DNA from: Anolis sagrei
Taxonomy: Eukaryota; Chordata; Lepidosauria; Squamata; Anolidae
Direction of reading: 5' to 3'
Length of the DNA: 64,000 bases
Assembly: GCF_037176765.1 (NCBI RefSeq)
Contig: NC_090022.1
Location: forward strand, 85,571,891 to 85,635,890
The notes under the pieces are model-generated. The model saw only the letters and a program-made list of their open reading frames with translations, did not search any database and was not told the origin of the DNA. Below are positions 22,801 through 33,134 of this stretch, one piece after another (position 1 is the stretch's first letter; the number at the start of each line of letters is the position of its first letter). The position numbers were made by a program, and so were the translations under genes.

Positions 22801-23773
22801 TGAAATTAAATCCAGACAAGACAGAGGTACTCCTAGTCAGTCGCAAGGCCGAGCAGAGTATAGGGTTACAGCCTGTGCTGGATGGGGTCGCACTCCCCTT
22901 GAAGGCGCAGGTTCGCAGCTTGGGTGTGATCCTGGATTCATCGTTGAGCCTGGATCCCCAGGTTTCAGCGGTGACCAGGGGAGCATTTGCACAGCTTCGG
23001 CTTGTGCGCCAGCTGCGCCCGTACCTTGGGAAGTCTGACTTGGCCACGGTGGTACACGCTCTGGTCACATCCCGTCTTGACTACTGCAACGCTCTCTACG
23101 TGGGGCTGCTCTTAAAGACGGCCCGGAAGCTTCAGCTCATCCAGCGCGCGGCAGCCATGTTGTTAACAGGAGCAGGACGCAGGGAGCACACAACGCCCTT
23201 GTTGTTCCAGCTCCACTGGCTGCCGATTTGCTACCGGGCCCAATTTAAGGTGCTGGTGTTATCCTACAAAGCCCTAAACGGTTCCGGCCCAAAATACCTT
23301 ACGGACCGCATCTCGGCCTACGAGCCCACGAGGACCTTGAGATCATCTGGGGAGGCCCTTCTCTCGATCCCGCCTGCCTCACAGGCACGTCTGGCGGGGA
23401 CGAGAGAGAGGGCCTTCTCGGTGGTGGCCCCCCGGCTGTGGAACTCCCTCCCTGCTGACATCAGACAGGCGCCCTCCCTCATGGCCTTTCGTAAGGGCCT
23501 GAAGACGTGGCTCTTCGAGCAGGCTTTCAACTGAGTGCTATGTTACTGGAAATGACAACCAGAATGAATTTACGACTACGAGATTGATTATGATTCCATA
23601 ATATGATGCAGCGGATTTTTAGTGTAATTTAAATGTTGTGTATTAGTGATGTTAGTTTGTTGTCCTGATTGCTTTGTAAAGTGTCTTTTTTGTATTGTAC
23701 ACTGCCACGAGTCGCCCTAGGGCTGAGAGCGGCGGTTAATAAATGCAAGAAATAAATAAATAAATAAATAAAT
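19839..23773 (+). mobile_element. Near-full-length L2-clade LINE
   Basis: About 3.9 kb: a 5' leader of about 490 bp, one unbroken EN-RT frame, a short 3' UTR with the gagtcgccctagggctgaga box and an (AAAT)n tail at 23752-23773. No ORF1 is visible. The unbroken frame suggests a recent insertion. Clade assigned from the protein motifs and the tail type. Confidence 0.85.
20328..23534 (+). CDS. L2 LINE endonuclease-reverse transcriptase (intact)
   Basis: This encodes the enzyme that nicks target DNA and copies the element's RNA into it. The frame is open from 20283 (after a stop at 20280); 20328 is the first ATG and gives 1068 residues. The apurinic-type endonuclease shows LNARS (near 20724), ITETW, RGGGVAVVYR, GDFNIH (near 21126) and TDHFL (near 21321). 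The reverse transcriptase shows FRPVSNLPFLGK (near 22209), [26 protein letters not shown] and the catalytic YADD (22689-22700). The C-terminus ends in LKTWLFEQAFN, usual for L2. All expected catalytic residues are present. The first residues (RSPTPLLVLSLLLLTSG) look like a secretory signal peptide, which is odd for a nuclear enzyme. No separate ORF1 is seen. Confidence 0.9.
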   Translation: MRSPTPLLVLSLLLLTSGRVRGGGGLEPVDKNGAGKGEEGEQGCWQGPTNQTTDEAGNKTLILDRGMEGGGRCSTSRGAPIEVVVGRRRCGKRRPRIWPNSDRLSTLTIPNRSPKVNWCNQVSGPSELKVVLLNARSVNGKTTWIQDLILEERADLACITETWLDEAGGVNLTQLCPPGFSVQHQPRSGGRGGGVAVVYRDSIRLTRSPIPQTTNFECVHLRVGDRDRIGILLVYRPPRCTTVSLPELAGVVSSLALESQRLLVLGDFNIHAEATLTGAAQDFMSAMATMGLSQRITGPTHCAGHTLDLVFCQGWEQGGGVEELFISPLPWTDHFLIRFRLTAPPNLRKGGGPIKMVRPRRLMDPNGFLMALGDFPATSAGDHVEALVALWNGEMTRAIDMIAPERPLSSNRAKPAPWFTEELAAMKRRKRELESVWRSDPSEPNRVRFVSFLRAYAAAIKAAKKTSFAATIASAKNRPAELFRIVRGLLTPATSGGSPDNSATRCEAFARFFADKVALIRSGLDTILNAVSVDVTRAPACPVLMDSFQLVKPEDVDKILGGMRPTTSILDPCPSWLLKEARGGLAEWVTVVVNASLREGKIPASLKQAIIKPLLKKPSLDPTKFDNFRPVSNLPFLGKVMESVVASQLQVFLRDTDYLDPAQSGFRLGHGTETVLVALVDDLRRELDRGSVSLLVLLDLSAAFDTVDHGILLGRLAEMGLGGTALRWLQSFLEGRTQKVLLGDSCSTPQPLTCGVPQGSILSPMLFNIYMKPLGEIIRSFGVRCHLYADDVQLCHSFPPATKEAVEVLNQCLAAVMVWMRANKLKLNPDKTEVLLVSRKAEQSIGLQPVLDGVALPLKAQVRSLGVILDSSLSLDPQVSAVTRGAFAQLRLVRQLRPYLGKSDLATVVHALVTSRLDYCNALYVGLLLKTARKLQLIQRAAAMLLTGAGRREHTTPLLFQLHWLPICYRAQFKVLVLSYKALNGSGPKYLTDRISAYEPTRTLRSSGEALLSIPPASQARLAGTRERAFSVVAPRLWNSLPADIRQAPSLMAFRKGLKTWLFEQAFN

Positions 23774-24600
23774 ATTCCTACAGTGCACATAAGGATACCC
23801 AAGACAGCCACAATAAAATACCACCCTGATGCAATAAAACTGAGAACAGGTCAAATTCCTTAGAAGGGTGGTGAAATTTTAAAAGCCTTTACTGTCTTTC
23901 TTAAAACAATCAACGAAAACTACCATCACGTTGAAATAAAAATGCCAAGATGCTTCAGAGTACGGGAAGCATTTATGCTTAGATGCAATGTACATAAGAG
24001 GAAACTCCCTGGATTATGATAAACCATCTTTTTCCTGTTTAGTTCTTTTAGATGTACGTATTTCCCAGCCAAACATGATTGGACTGGGAATCCTCTTGGC
24101 TGCATACTCTTCCTTCCAGCTCACTCTGTGATTTCCAGATAGTATTTCTGAACCAGCACACCATGGCTTATGTTTGACTTGCCAAGCAAGCTGGATTGAT
24201 CTTTATTTGAAATTCTGGCTTGCAAGGAAAACAGAATTAATAGTCTGCATGCTGTATTACATTTCACAGATGAAAACTGAGATATGTGCAGCCAAGCAAC
24301 ATCAGAGTGTGCGCAAGAAGAAAAAGGTTATTAATGAGGAAACACATAAGCTAGGAGAGGCTGCAGTAGTTTCCTTTTGCCTGCATCTCCAGGGAAGGCC
24401 AAAGATCCTGCCACCTTCTCTTTCCTCTTCTCTCTCTGCTGAATCAATTAAATGCAAACAATTTTTGCAGTTTGAACTCACTTTGCAGCAACTCATAGAA
24501 TCATACAGTTGGATGATTGCCTAATATTCCCAACAAGGAAAACTCTGATTTCATTGTAATTTTAACCTTAACCATTTCTTCTAACACCAGATCATATAAT
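23774..24600. other. No gene; small CR1 tail trace
   Basis: Contains 'catagaatcatacagttgga' (24494), the 3' end of a CR1-type LINE, otherwise unremarkable. A stop-free run at 24174-24524 has no recognisable product. Confidence 0.45.
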
Positions 24601-24603
24601 TTT

Positions 24604-24821
24604 ATTTATTGTGTCAGAAGCAAACTGAGAGAACAGTTGTAATGTATTTAAAAACACAAAGTTAAAAAAAACTTGGCATTATACTAAATGTCCTTTGACC
24701 AGTAGCTGGCCAGTTGGAGTGCCTCTGGTGTTGCAATAAGAAGGCCCTCGACTGTGCATGTGGCAGGGCTCAGGCTGCATTGTAATAGGTGGTCTGTGGT
24801 TTGCTCTTCTCCACACTTGCA
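24604..24821 (-). mobile_element. LINE C-terminal fragment with zinc-knuckle motif
   Basis: On the - strand it reads CKCGEEQTTDHLLQC followed by PATCTVEGLLIATPEA, a C-x-C...H...C motif found at the end of several LINE ORFs. The downstream end is 'cttctgacacaataaataaa'. A related + strand fragment lies at 28408-28655. The LINE clade is not resolved. Confidence 0.55.
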
Positions 24822-25268
24822 TGTCGGGGGACATAAGTGAAGCCTCCCTGCAGGATTGTAATACATCCGGGCAGGCCCGTAGCCAGGATTTCGTTTCGGG
24901 GGGGGGGGGGGGGGGGCTAAAAAATTTTCAGGGGGGGTTTCGGGGGGGGGGGCTGAGTTTCGGGGGGGGGGGCTGAGTCTGAGTGAAAGAGGGTCTAGCC
25001 TAGCAAACCTTTTGTATCATTACCCCAATACCCCCATGCATATGGGATATATTGAGAATGGTGATCAAATCATGATATTAATAACATAACAGTTTAAATA
25101 ATGCACCAGTAAGGCCTTTTCGCGAACCACCATGAGAATTTCGGGGGGGGGGGGGGGGCTGAAGCCCCCCGAGCCCCCCCCCCCCTGGCTACATGCCTGC
25201 ATCCGGGTCTCCCCTGGACAGCGTATTCGTAGACAGCTGATTCTCTCACAACCAGAAGTGACTTGCAG
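24822..25268 (+). repeat. SINE2-like 3' half, split by a hAT insertion
   Basis: 'gcatgtcgggggacataagt', 'gaagcctccctgcaggattg' and, after the insertion, 'tcccctggacagcgtattcg' and 'ccagaagtgacttgcag' line up with the body of the SINE at 55031-55250. Confidence 0.6.
24872..25199. mobile_element. hAT MITE with long G tracts
   Basis: Ends caggcccgtagccagg and, from the right, caggcatgtagccagg. Perfect 8-bp target duplication catccggg at 24864-24871 and 25200-25207. The interior holds a run of about 21 G (24898-24918) and several further runs of 8 to 18 G or C. No coding frame. A second copy lies at 9316-9599. Confidence 0.93.
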
Positions 25269-25274
25269 AAGCAA

Positions 25275-25975
25275 CTTGCAGATCATAGAATAATAGAGTT
25301 AGAACAGACCCGTGGGCCATCTAGTCCAACCCCCAGCCATATAGGAAAAGCACAATCAAAGTAGCCCTGACTGATGGCCATCCAGCTTCTGTTTAAAAGG
25401 ATCCAAGGATGGATCTTCCATTACAGTTTGGGAAAGAGAGTTCTACTATTGAACAGCTTGTACAGTCAGGTAGTTCCTCCTAATGGTGGCATCTCCTTTC
25501 CTGCAATTTGAACCCATTGTTTCAAGTCTGAGTCTCCAGGGCCGCAGAAAACAAGCCTCTTCCTTATGACATCCTTTCAGATATTTATACATAGCTACCA
25601 TGTCTCCTCTCAACCTTCTCTTCTGCAGGCTAAACATACCCTGCTCTTCAAGAGGCTCCTCATAGGTCATGGTCTCCAGATATTTGATCATTTTAGTTGC
25701 CTCCTCTGGATACCTCCCAGCTTGTTAATATCCCTTTTGAATTGTAGTGCCCATTATTGGACATAGTATTCCTGATGAAATCTGACCAAAGCAGAATAGA
25801 GAGGAATCATGATCTAGACACTATACTCCTTTGGATCCAGCACAAAATCACATTGACTTTTTAAGCTGCTGCATCACACTGTTGGCTTATATTCAACTTG
25901 TTGTCCATGAAGACTCCAAGATCTTTTTCACATGGACTGTTGTTGAGCCAGGCCTGTATCTGTGTATTTCATTTT
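25275..25975 (-). mobile_element. CR1 LINE, 3' part, antisense
   Basis: Starts (in + orientation) with the CR1 tail complement 'atcatagaataatagagtta gaacagacc'. The - strand frame at 25691-25446 includes [17 protein letters not shown] and NYLTVQAVQ, the C-terminal end of CR1 ORF2. The more distant part (25730-25975) continues into CR1-associated sequence. Interrupted by stops. Confidence 0.85.
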
Positions 25976-26302
25976 TTTTTCTTTCCTAAGTGCAATATCC
26001 TAAATTTCTCCTCATTGAAATTCATTTTGTTAGTTTTGGCCCAGCTCTTTTATCTGTTAAGGAGGTTTTGAATTGAACTGAAAGACATTGGGGATGACAA
26101 GGGAAAATTGTAGTAAGAGAAGGAAACTGGTCCACTTTAAAATAATCTGAAAAAGGACAGCAGAGGGTTAATGTGGATTGCCAATGCCAAATTGAGAAAG
26201 TTGGAGGGTATGAATTTTCTGATTTGGGCACAGCGACAATCTATATTCCTTGTCCTGCCAGGGCAAGGAATGACAATATGTCTAGATGCCAAGAGGACCA
26301 GC

Positions 26303-26512
26303 TTGATGTAATGGCTTGAGCGTTGGACTATGACTCTGGACACGAGAGTTCAAAGCCCCAATCAGTCATGGAACACCTATTGGGATTGCCTTGGTCAAGT
26401 CATAATACTCTCTTAGCATCAGAAGAATGCAAAGATAAACACTCCCTGAACAATTTTTGTCAAGAAAACCGTAAGTCGGAAACAACTTGAATGCACACAA
26501 CACTAATATCAG
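26303..26512 (+). repeat. tRNA-headed SINE (MIR-like architecture)
   Basis: gcttgagcgttggactatga, B box gagttcaaagcc, and 3' end 'cgtaagtcggaaacaacttg aatgcacacaacac'. Confidence 0.75.
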
Positions 26513-26898
26513 CCTTATCCCAACATCACCAACCTCTTAATCCCTCAACTTCCTGCACTGAGTGAGATTCGTATTATGTGCATAGTTGCATGAAGAGCAC
26601 ATAAAGCAGGCCACATTCTTGATGTTCTTGAGGGAATATGCTGTCAAACAACATCAGTGTGGTCAAGATGACCAAAGTTAGTGTTGAGGATGACACACAA
26701 GATAGGAGAGGTTTCCACAATTCCTGAGCTAGTTGGGAAGGGCAAGATTCCAACCTTTCCTCTCCTCTTCCCACTGCTGAGTCAATTGAGTGCAAAGTAT
26801 TTTTTTAAAACCTAGCACTGAGTTTACAGCAATGAGAGTAGTCTGAGGATAAAGGGGGAAAGTGGAAGGTAAGGAAACCATGACATTTGAAAAGCAGC

Positions 26899-27140
26899 TT
26901 TTTTCATGTCAGGAGTGATTTGAGAAACTGCAAGTCGCTTCTGATGTGAACTAATTGTCCATCTGCAAGGATGTTGTCCAGGGGACACCCAGATGTTTGA
27001 TGTTTTACCATCCTTGTGGGAGGCTTCTCTCATGTCCCTGCATGGGGAATTGGAGCTGACAGAGGGAGCTCAACCTGCTCTCCCCACATTTGAACCGCTG
27101 ACCTATCGGTCAGCAGTCCTGCTGGCACAAGGATTTAACA
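26899..27140 (-). repeat. SINE2-like element
   Basis: Antisense copy: 3' end 'tcatgtcaggagtgatttga' at left, body 'ttaccatccttgtgggaggc', and B-box complement 'tttgaaccgctgacc' at right. Near full length. Confidence 0.85.
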
Positions 27141-27144
27141 ACAG

Positions 27145-28405
27145 AGTAACAATTAGGACTGTCCATTTGGGATAATTGGCCCCTTGAAGATGGCTATCCT
27201 TGCTTGTCTAGATAAACCAGCAGAGACTCGTCATCTTTCAGTTCTTACAAACAAACAATTGTTCATGTTGATTATCCTATATGCTGAAAAAATATGGCTC
27301 CAGCAGGGAGGAAATACAGAGTTTTCTCTATATAGATTCTGAGTTTAAATGGAATGATTAAAGTGTGCTGTGGGCCAACTTACAGGGTATGAATTATGTG
27401 TAGCATTTGTGCCTTCAGATCCTGCTGCCATTTAATGCTCTCTGCAGACACTTCCATACAATGCTCCACATCCATCATCTCGTAAAGATTCAGCTTTCTT
27501 TTCTCTCTGCTACCATGACAAACTCCTCCATCCTCCTCCTCTAACTTGCTTGGGAGTGGGATGGGGGTGTATGCTAGAAGTGTATAAAAATAAAATGTAC
27601 ATCAAAATGAAATGGTGTTTTTCACTGACAGCTTTATCTACCCATATTAAACACAATGAGGGCTGATACATTTTGTCCTGCTTCTGATGAGGTTTTAAAA
27701 AAATTAAATGCAACTAAAGAAAATAAAGTGTAAACACTAAACAAATCACTTGAAATTGGAAGAGCACCCAGTTAAGATGCAGTGTATATTAATTTAGCCT
27801 CATCTGGCTTTTCAGAAAAAGAGAAAAAATATTCTTCACTTTACTGCTTCTTGTTTATTTCCACTGTCAATCCATTCTGCAGGTACAGTAGAACTGGATA
27901 ACCGTTTACAAGTTTGCATCCCTGGTCACCCTTTGGCGAGGACTGCAGTGCCCCCTGGTGACCTCCGTTATAAAAAGAGCCATTCCTGACAAACTTTTGG
28001 AAGTTTCCTCAGCTGGGGATTTACTGTTGGCCTTCTGATTCTAGGCTTGCCATATGCACATGCACAAGTATCTTTGAAATGCTTCCCCTACTCAAGTCAT
28101 AAAGCTCCACCTGCCAAAATACTTTAAAGGTTTCTTTTTTTGGAGGGGTTACTTTTTTTAGTTAAGAACAATGACATTGTAAATCTCCCACCCACACCAG
28201 GGCTGCCAGGATTGTCCCAGACTCTGCTGTTTCCAGGTTGAAACCTGAGACCTAGGGACAGCCCTGGTGTGGACATTAAGTGCCAATCACTGTTGCTCAC
28301 AGCTTGCCATTCAGAGAGACACACAGAGAGAAAGAAATGTAAACAAAATTTCACAGGTCAAGGTGAAATGAGGGGATTACAGTAGGTCTTCAACTTAGGT
28401 ACAGC
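27145..28405. other. No gene or recognised repeat
   Basis: Mostly AT-rich and single-copy in appearance; nothing with coding character. Confidence 0.45.
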
Positions 28406-28407
28406 AG

Positions 28408-28655
28408 AATGGCACTACCTAGAAGAATCCTCCACCTTGGCTGACTGTGGAGCAGAACAAACAACTCAGCATCTGTATGCTTGCTCACAATGCCCTGCCT
28501 CATGCACAGCTGAAAAACTGCTTAAATCTACAGACTACACAGTTACTGTTGTCCCTTTTTGGTCTAAAACTATTTAGCTGCTTGTGCTCCCTTTATTCTA
28601 TCAGTTTTAAACTTATTTACTTATGCAATGTTTTGACACCAAATTAAAAAAAAAC
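28408..28655 (+). mobile_element. LINE C-terminal fragment with zinc-knuckle motif
   Basis: A frame reads DCGAEQTTQHLYAC and PASCTAEKLLKSTDYTVTV, then stops; it parallels the - strand fragment at 24604-24821. Confidence 0.55.
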
Positions 28656-28756
28656 TTTTGTAGGGTATAGGGGTGCAGGATCCCCGTGGAAATGAAAAAA
28701 AATCATGAATAAAAAAACCCATTTTTTTAACCTGATCAAGCACCTTTCTAGGGATC

Positions 28757-28967
28757 TCTAGGGGTGCATCTGTATTGTAGAATTAATTCAGTTTGACTGT
28801 TATGGTTCAATGCTAGGAAGTCCTGGGAATTATAGTTTGCGGAGGCTACAGCTCTCTTTGGCAGAGAAGGCTAAAGTAAAACTAGTTCCCAAGATCCCAC
28901 AGCATGAAGCCATGGCAGTTAAAGTGGCGTCGAACTACATTAATTTGACAGATTAGATGGATCCTAG
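28757..28967 (+). mobile_element. MITE, family 'GGGTGCATCTAC'
   Basis: Both ends visible: ctaggggtgcatctgtattg at left and ttaatttgacagattagatg gatccta at right, with internal arms that pair. TA at both junctions hints at a TA-targeting element. Confidence 0.65.
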
Positions 28968-29049
28968 ATCCTCCAATGTGACTATATGGGCAACTTCTGG
29001 CTATGGTGAACTGAGAGCTGCTGGTCACTGATAGGAAAGAAAGACCTCA

Positions 29050-30190
29050 GGGGGCTGCTCTCTTGATCTTTTCTGCAAAATTCAAAGGGAAGGGTCATGT
29101 TCATGACATCTGCCAAGTCCTAGTGAAGAGAGGGCACCCAGCTTCTTGGATTCAAAGAGGCTGCTGTGAAATGCCTGGATATCTGACTCCTCTGTTCAAT
29201 TCTTGTTTCAGATTCCAGAGGGTAAGTTATGAAATTACTGTGGACACCAGTTTTAAAATGACTTCTGCTATACTGCATGTCAGCTTTCTCAAAGTACAGA
29301 AGAAAATGTTCCAACTTGGCTCCCACTGACAAAGGTTGTCTGCTGTACAAGTCAGCCAGGCTATCAATATTCCATGCATTCCTGCAATAGGAAAAGGAGA
29401 ACACAGCAACCTCCCCGAGGGTGAAACAGCACCAAGTATGTTCTGCAGAAGCAAGGATTATGAAGAAAATATGGATGGAAATAATATTTGAAAATATTCA
29501 AATAATGGTTGAAAAGCGTATTTTTGAGTATTGAAAAACTCCGGCAAGAAGAATCCTTGACTGATGACAATCTTTGAGGTTTGGAACTTATTTTGCATAA
29601 AATCCGCATGTGGTTGTTTTGTTTCTGCATGGAAAATAATGTTTTAATGCAGAAATAGTAAAACCTTTGTAGAAAATGTCACAATTAGGGAATTGTTTTA
29701 TGCAAAATTTGCACAGATTTGATATGAATGGAAAACGACATTTAATGTACAATAATTTGGACTTCTGTGATGAAATATTGTTTTTCATGCAGAACATTCT
29801 GTTTCCTGGGCAGAATAAAGAAGTTTCTCTGCAAAAAAAATTGTGCAGAACAAGTTCCAAATTGTGGGTAGCATTGAAAAACTGCATTTAAACAAAAAAA
29901 AAAAATATTTTGCATAGCAAGAAGAAAATGACTGAATATACACATTGCTTCTAAACTTTGTAAAAAAAGAGAAAAAAAGTTTTAATCCAAGGCTTTATAA
30001 TTTAATCTGTAGGATCTGTGTAGGGAATTTATGAACAATACCTATCAGGCCAGATGAAAGAACAGAAAAACAATGTAATAGGAGGGAAGAATGGAATTAT
30101 ATATGAATGTCTTGAACCCAAGGGATGGGAAGTCACCAAAATGGGAGGGGTGGGAGAAGGGAAGGGTATAACCAAATATGAATATTGTAT
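29050..30190. other. No gene or recognised repeat
   Basis: 29580-29890 has many short repeats of 'tgcag/tgcat' words and is open on both strands, but no product is recognisable. Confidence 0.4.
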
Positions 30191-30193
30191 ATA

Positions 30194-30769
30194 TGAGGAT
30201 GGGTCAAAAAGTTTTGCCTCCTGTGTCATAAAAATGTTAGGGTTTATCATTGGTCAATTGCTTGGGAACCCACTTAGCACACACTTTGTGATATCCCAAG
30301 TCAGCAATGATTCCTTGGGCAGAGCCACATGAGACGTTCCATGAATCAGCAATATTCTGAACTGTAACACGTCTGTCTCCTCGAATCAATTCATCAGCAT
30401 GTTCTTAATTTGCATCTGTGACTGATGTTGTTGGCCAGCCGCTTCTCAGCTTATCTGCAATTTCCATTTGTCCGCTTTCAAACTTCTTCACCCAATATTG
30501 CACATTGTTGATCTTCATTACAGTGTTCCCATAAACATTCTTCAAGCAATTATGGATTTCATTAGGTGCACCACCTACTTTTGCCAGAAATTCAATGATG
30601 ACTCTTTTTTTAAGCTTCAGATTCATGGTTCTAATCAGTCAATCTGAAAAAGAAAAGACTACATCAGTAGAGTAAGATTACCTCTACCATATCATGCATA
30701 GATAGTCCAGTAGCTGTGATATAAATAAAAGTTAGAGCGATGGAGGCATTACTTTTTGACCCACCTGTG
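30194..30769 (-). mobile_element. Internally deleted mariner transposon
   Basis: The terminal inverted repeats share gggtcaaaaagt...gcctcc (gggtcaaaaagttttgcctc at left, gggtcaaaaagtaatgcctc read from the right). TA flanks both ends. At 576 bp it is less than half the usual length of about 1.3 kb. Confidence 0.85.
30405..30626 (-). pseudogene. Mariner transposase, N-terminal DNA-binding part
   Basis: MNLKLKKRVIIEFLAKVGG, IHNCLKNVYGN and VQYWVKKFESGQMEI are the first helix-turn-helix of a mariner transposase. After a stop the same strand and frame continue with LIRGDRRVTVQNIA and HKVCAKWVPKQLTNDK (to about 30250), the second helix-turn-helix and the WVP linker. The DD34D catalytic domain is missing. 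The copy cannot cut DNA but would keep the terminal-repeat-binding half if translated. Confidence 0.8.
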
Positions 30770-30779
30770 TATGTTAGGT

Positions 30780-31440
30780 AGTATTGTATTGGTTTATGTA
30801 CAATTAATACAATTAATTTGGAATGAAAGAATTTGCAATTTGCAATCTTATGTATTTGGATTTGTCCAATGTCATTAATAAGAGATGGAAGTAATAGATT
30901 AACACATCTGGAAGGGCTCTGATGAAGAAGGCTGGACTAGTTTTGAGTTAACCTTGGGTGATTGAGATGGTGGGAGTGCCAAAAACCCAAAGGGCATCGA
31001 GGAAACGGTTTTAAACAAAATATATGCAGTGAAGATTGATCATCTTTAACTAAACCACTCATTTAGATAAATAAGGATTTATGCAATGTTGATTGCAAAT
31101 TGTATATACAAGCTTTTTGACAAACAAAAGCATAATTCTGTCAGTGCAACTGTGATTTAGCATTTCACTGAACTAGCATGAGATTATGCTGTTTCTAAGT
31201 AGTTATAAATTTTCTATGAAAGGATGTCAGACCTTAGAGAGAAAATAAAACAGTAGTTTAATGATCTGCACATGCAAAATTTTGCTGAGATTACATGCAG
31301 GTTAGTAGCACAATGTTGATTAATGTTAAAGAAATAGTATTGCTCTCCAGTGAATATGATTGTACAATAAGTATAGCAGTATCTATAATGGGCATATTAG
31401 CGCATACATTGGTTTAGTGTGCATTTCTTTCCTTTTGTTA
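30780..31440. other. No gene or recognised repeat
   Basis: AT-rich, no coding signal. Confidence 0.5.
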
Positions 31441-31442
31441 CA

Positions 31443-32915
31443 ATATATATAAATATAAAAATAAAACTTTATTTATATACCGCTCTATTTCCCTGAGGGG
31501 GACGCAGGGCGGTTTCCAAGTAATATCACCCCCAAACTTACAAAGTAAACAGCATAACATAAAATTAACAAAACAACATAAGCATAAAATTATCACATGT
31601 ATATTAAAAACAATCCTGCCTATTCAGAGCAATTAAAAAGCTGGGCCAAGGCTAGTGCAATCTCAAAATATGAGGGGGCCGGGAATTAAGTACAAGGCAC
31701 GGATCACCCTGGCCAAGTCAGGCTTCACAAAGTATGGTTACAGCTGGTGCACAAGTTTGAGTTGTGCAAAGGCCCTTCCAGCCACCACCAACACCTGAGT
31801 ATCAAATGACAGCATTGAATCCAGGAAGACCACCAAGCTACGGACCTGCGCCCTCAGAGGGAGTGTAACCCCATCAAGCACAGGTTGCCACCCAATATCC
31901 CGGTCGGCTCCATGACTGACCAGGAGGACCTCTGTCTTGTCTGGATTAAGCTTCAACATGTTAGCCCTCATCGAGTCCATCATAGCTGCCAGACACTGGT
32001 TCAAATGAGTAGTAGAGTTGGGTGTCATCTGTGTACAGATGGCACCCAACCCAAAACTCCGGATAGCCTCACCCAGTGGTTTCATGTAGATATTGAAAAG
32101 CATGGGGGATAGAATGGAACCTTGTGGGACCCCACAAGTCAAAGGCCATGGGTCCGAGCAGGTATCCCCCTGCTGCACCAACTGGGAATGACCCTCCAAG
32201 AAGGAGTGGAGCCACTGCAGAGCAATGCCCCCAAGACCCATTCCAGAGAGCTGCCCCAGAAGGATAGCATGGTCGATAGTATTGAAATCCACTGAGATAT
32301 CCAGGAGAACCAACAGGGACACACTCCCCCTGTCAAGCTCTCTTCGGAAATCATCCACCAAGGCGACCAAAGCCATTTCAGTACCATGGCTAGGTCTAAA
32401 ACCAGACTGCGATGGATCTAGATAGTTGGTGTCATCCAAGAATACCTGGAGTTGGGAGGCAACCACCCGCTCTAGAACCTTATCCAAGAAAGGGAGGTTA
32501 GAAATTGACCGGTAGTTATTTAGGACCGAGGAATCTAGGGACGCCTTTTTGAGTAACGGTCTCACAATTGCACTTTTCAGGCTCGATGGAATATGTCCCT
32601 GTTGCAATGAGGCATTTATAATCTTTGAGATTCACTCTGCCAACCCACCACTGGCAAGCTTGATCAGCCAGAAAGGGCAAGGGTTCAGGGCACATGTGGT
32701 TGCTCTTACCGCTCCAAGAAGCTTTTCCATGTCATCAGGCTGAACAGGTTGAAATGAATCCATCAAAACCAAACAGACAGGTACCTCAGTTACATCCATG
32801 GACACTGCATCAAAACCAGTGTCTAAGTCAGAATGCAGTTGAGCGACTTTATCTGCATAATGATGTACGAAGTCGCCATCATTATGAGCGTTGAGGGCGA
32901 TTTAGGTAATTATCC
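31443..32915 (-). mobile_element. L2 LINE, internally deleted, antisense
   Basis: A 5'-truncated L2 copy. A - strand frame at 32607-31738 carries [54 protein letters not shown] and [18 protein letters not shown]. Around the active site the YxDD codons are out of frame (the track reads [13 protein letters not shown]), with a short deletion after them. After LKLVHQL a stop follows, and the sequence soon jumps to the 3' UTR, so about 500 bp of the C-terminal region are lost. The 3' end is the complement of 'ataccgctctatttccctga'. Confidence 0.9.
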
Positions 32916-33134
32916 AAACCCAAAATGGTTTGGGAAATGAGAGTGATGTTGCTAGATCTCTCAAAGAGAGTAATCAAATTGGCAAGTCACCCACATCATC
33001 TTAATAAAACATTAGGGATTTGTGTAAGAGATGGAATTGAAAACGGCTGCAGTGATTCAGGAAGAGAGTGTGAAGTCACTAAAATTAAAACTAGAAAATG
33101 TTCTTTATGTGTCTCTGTGATATGGTAATCTTAA

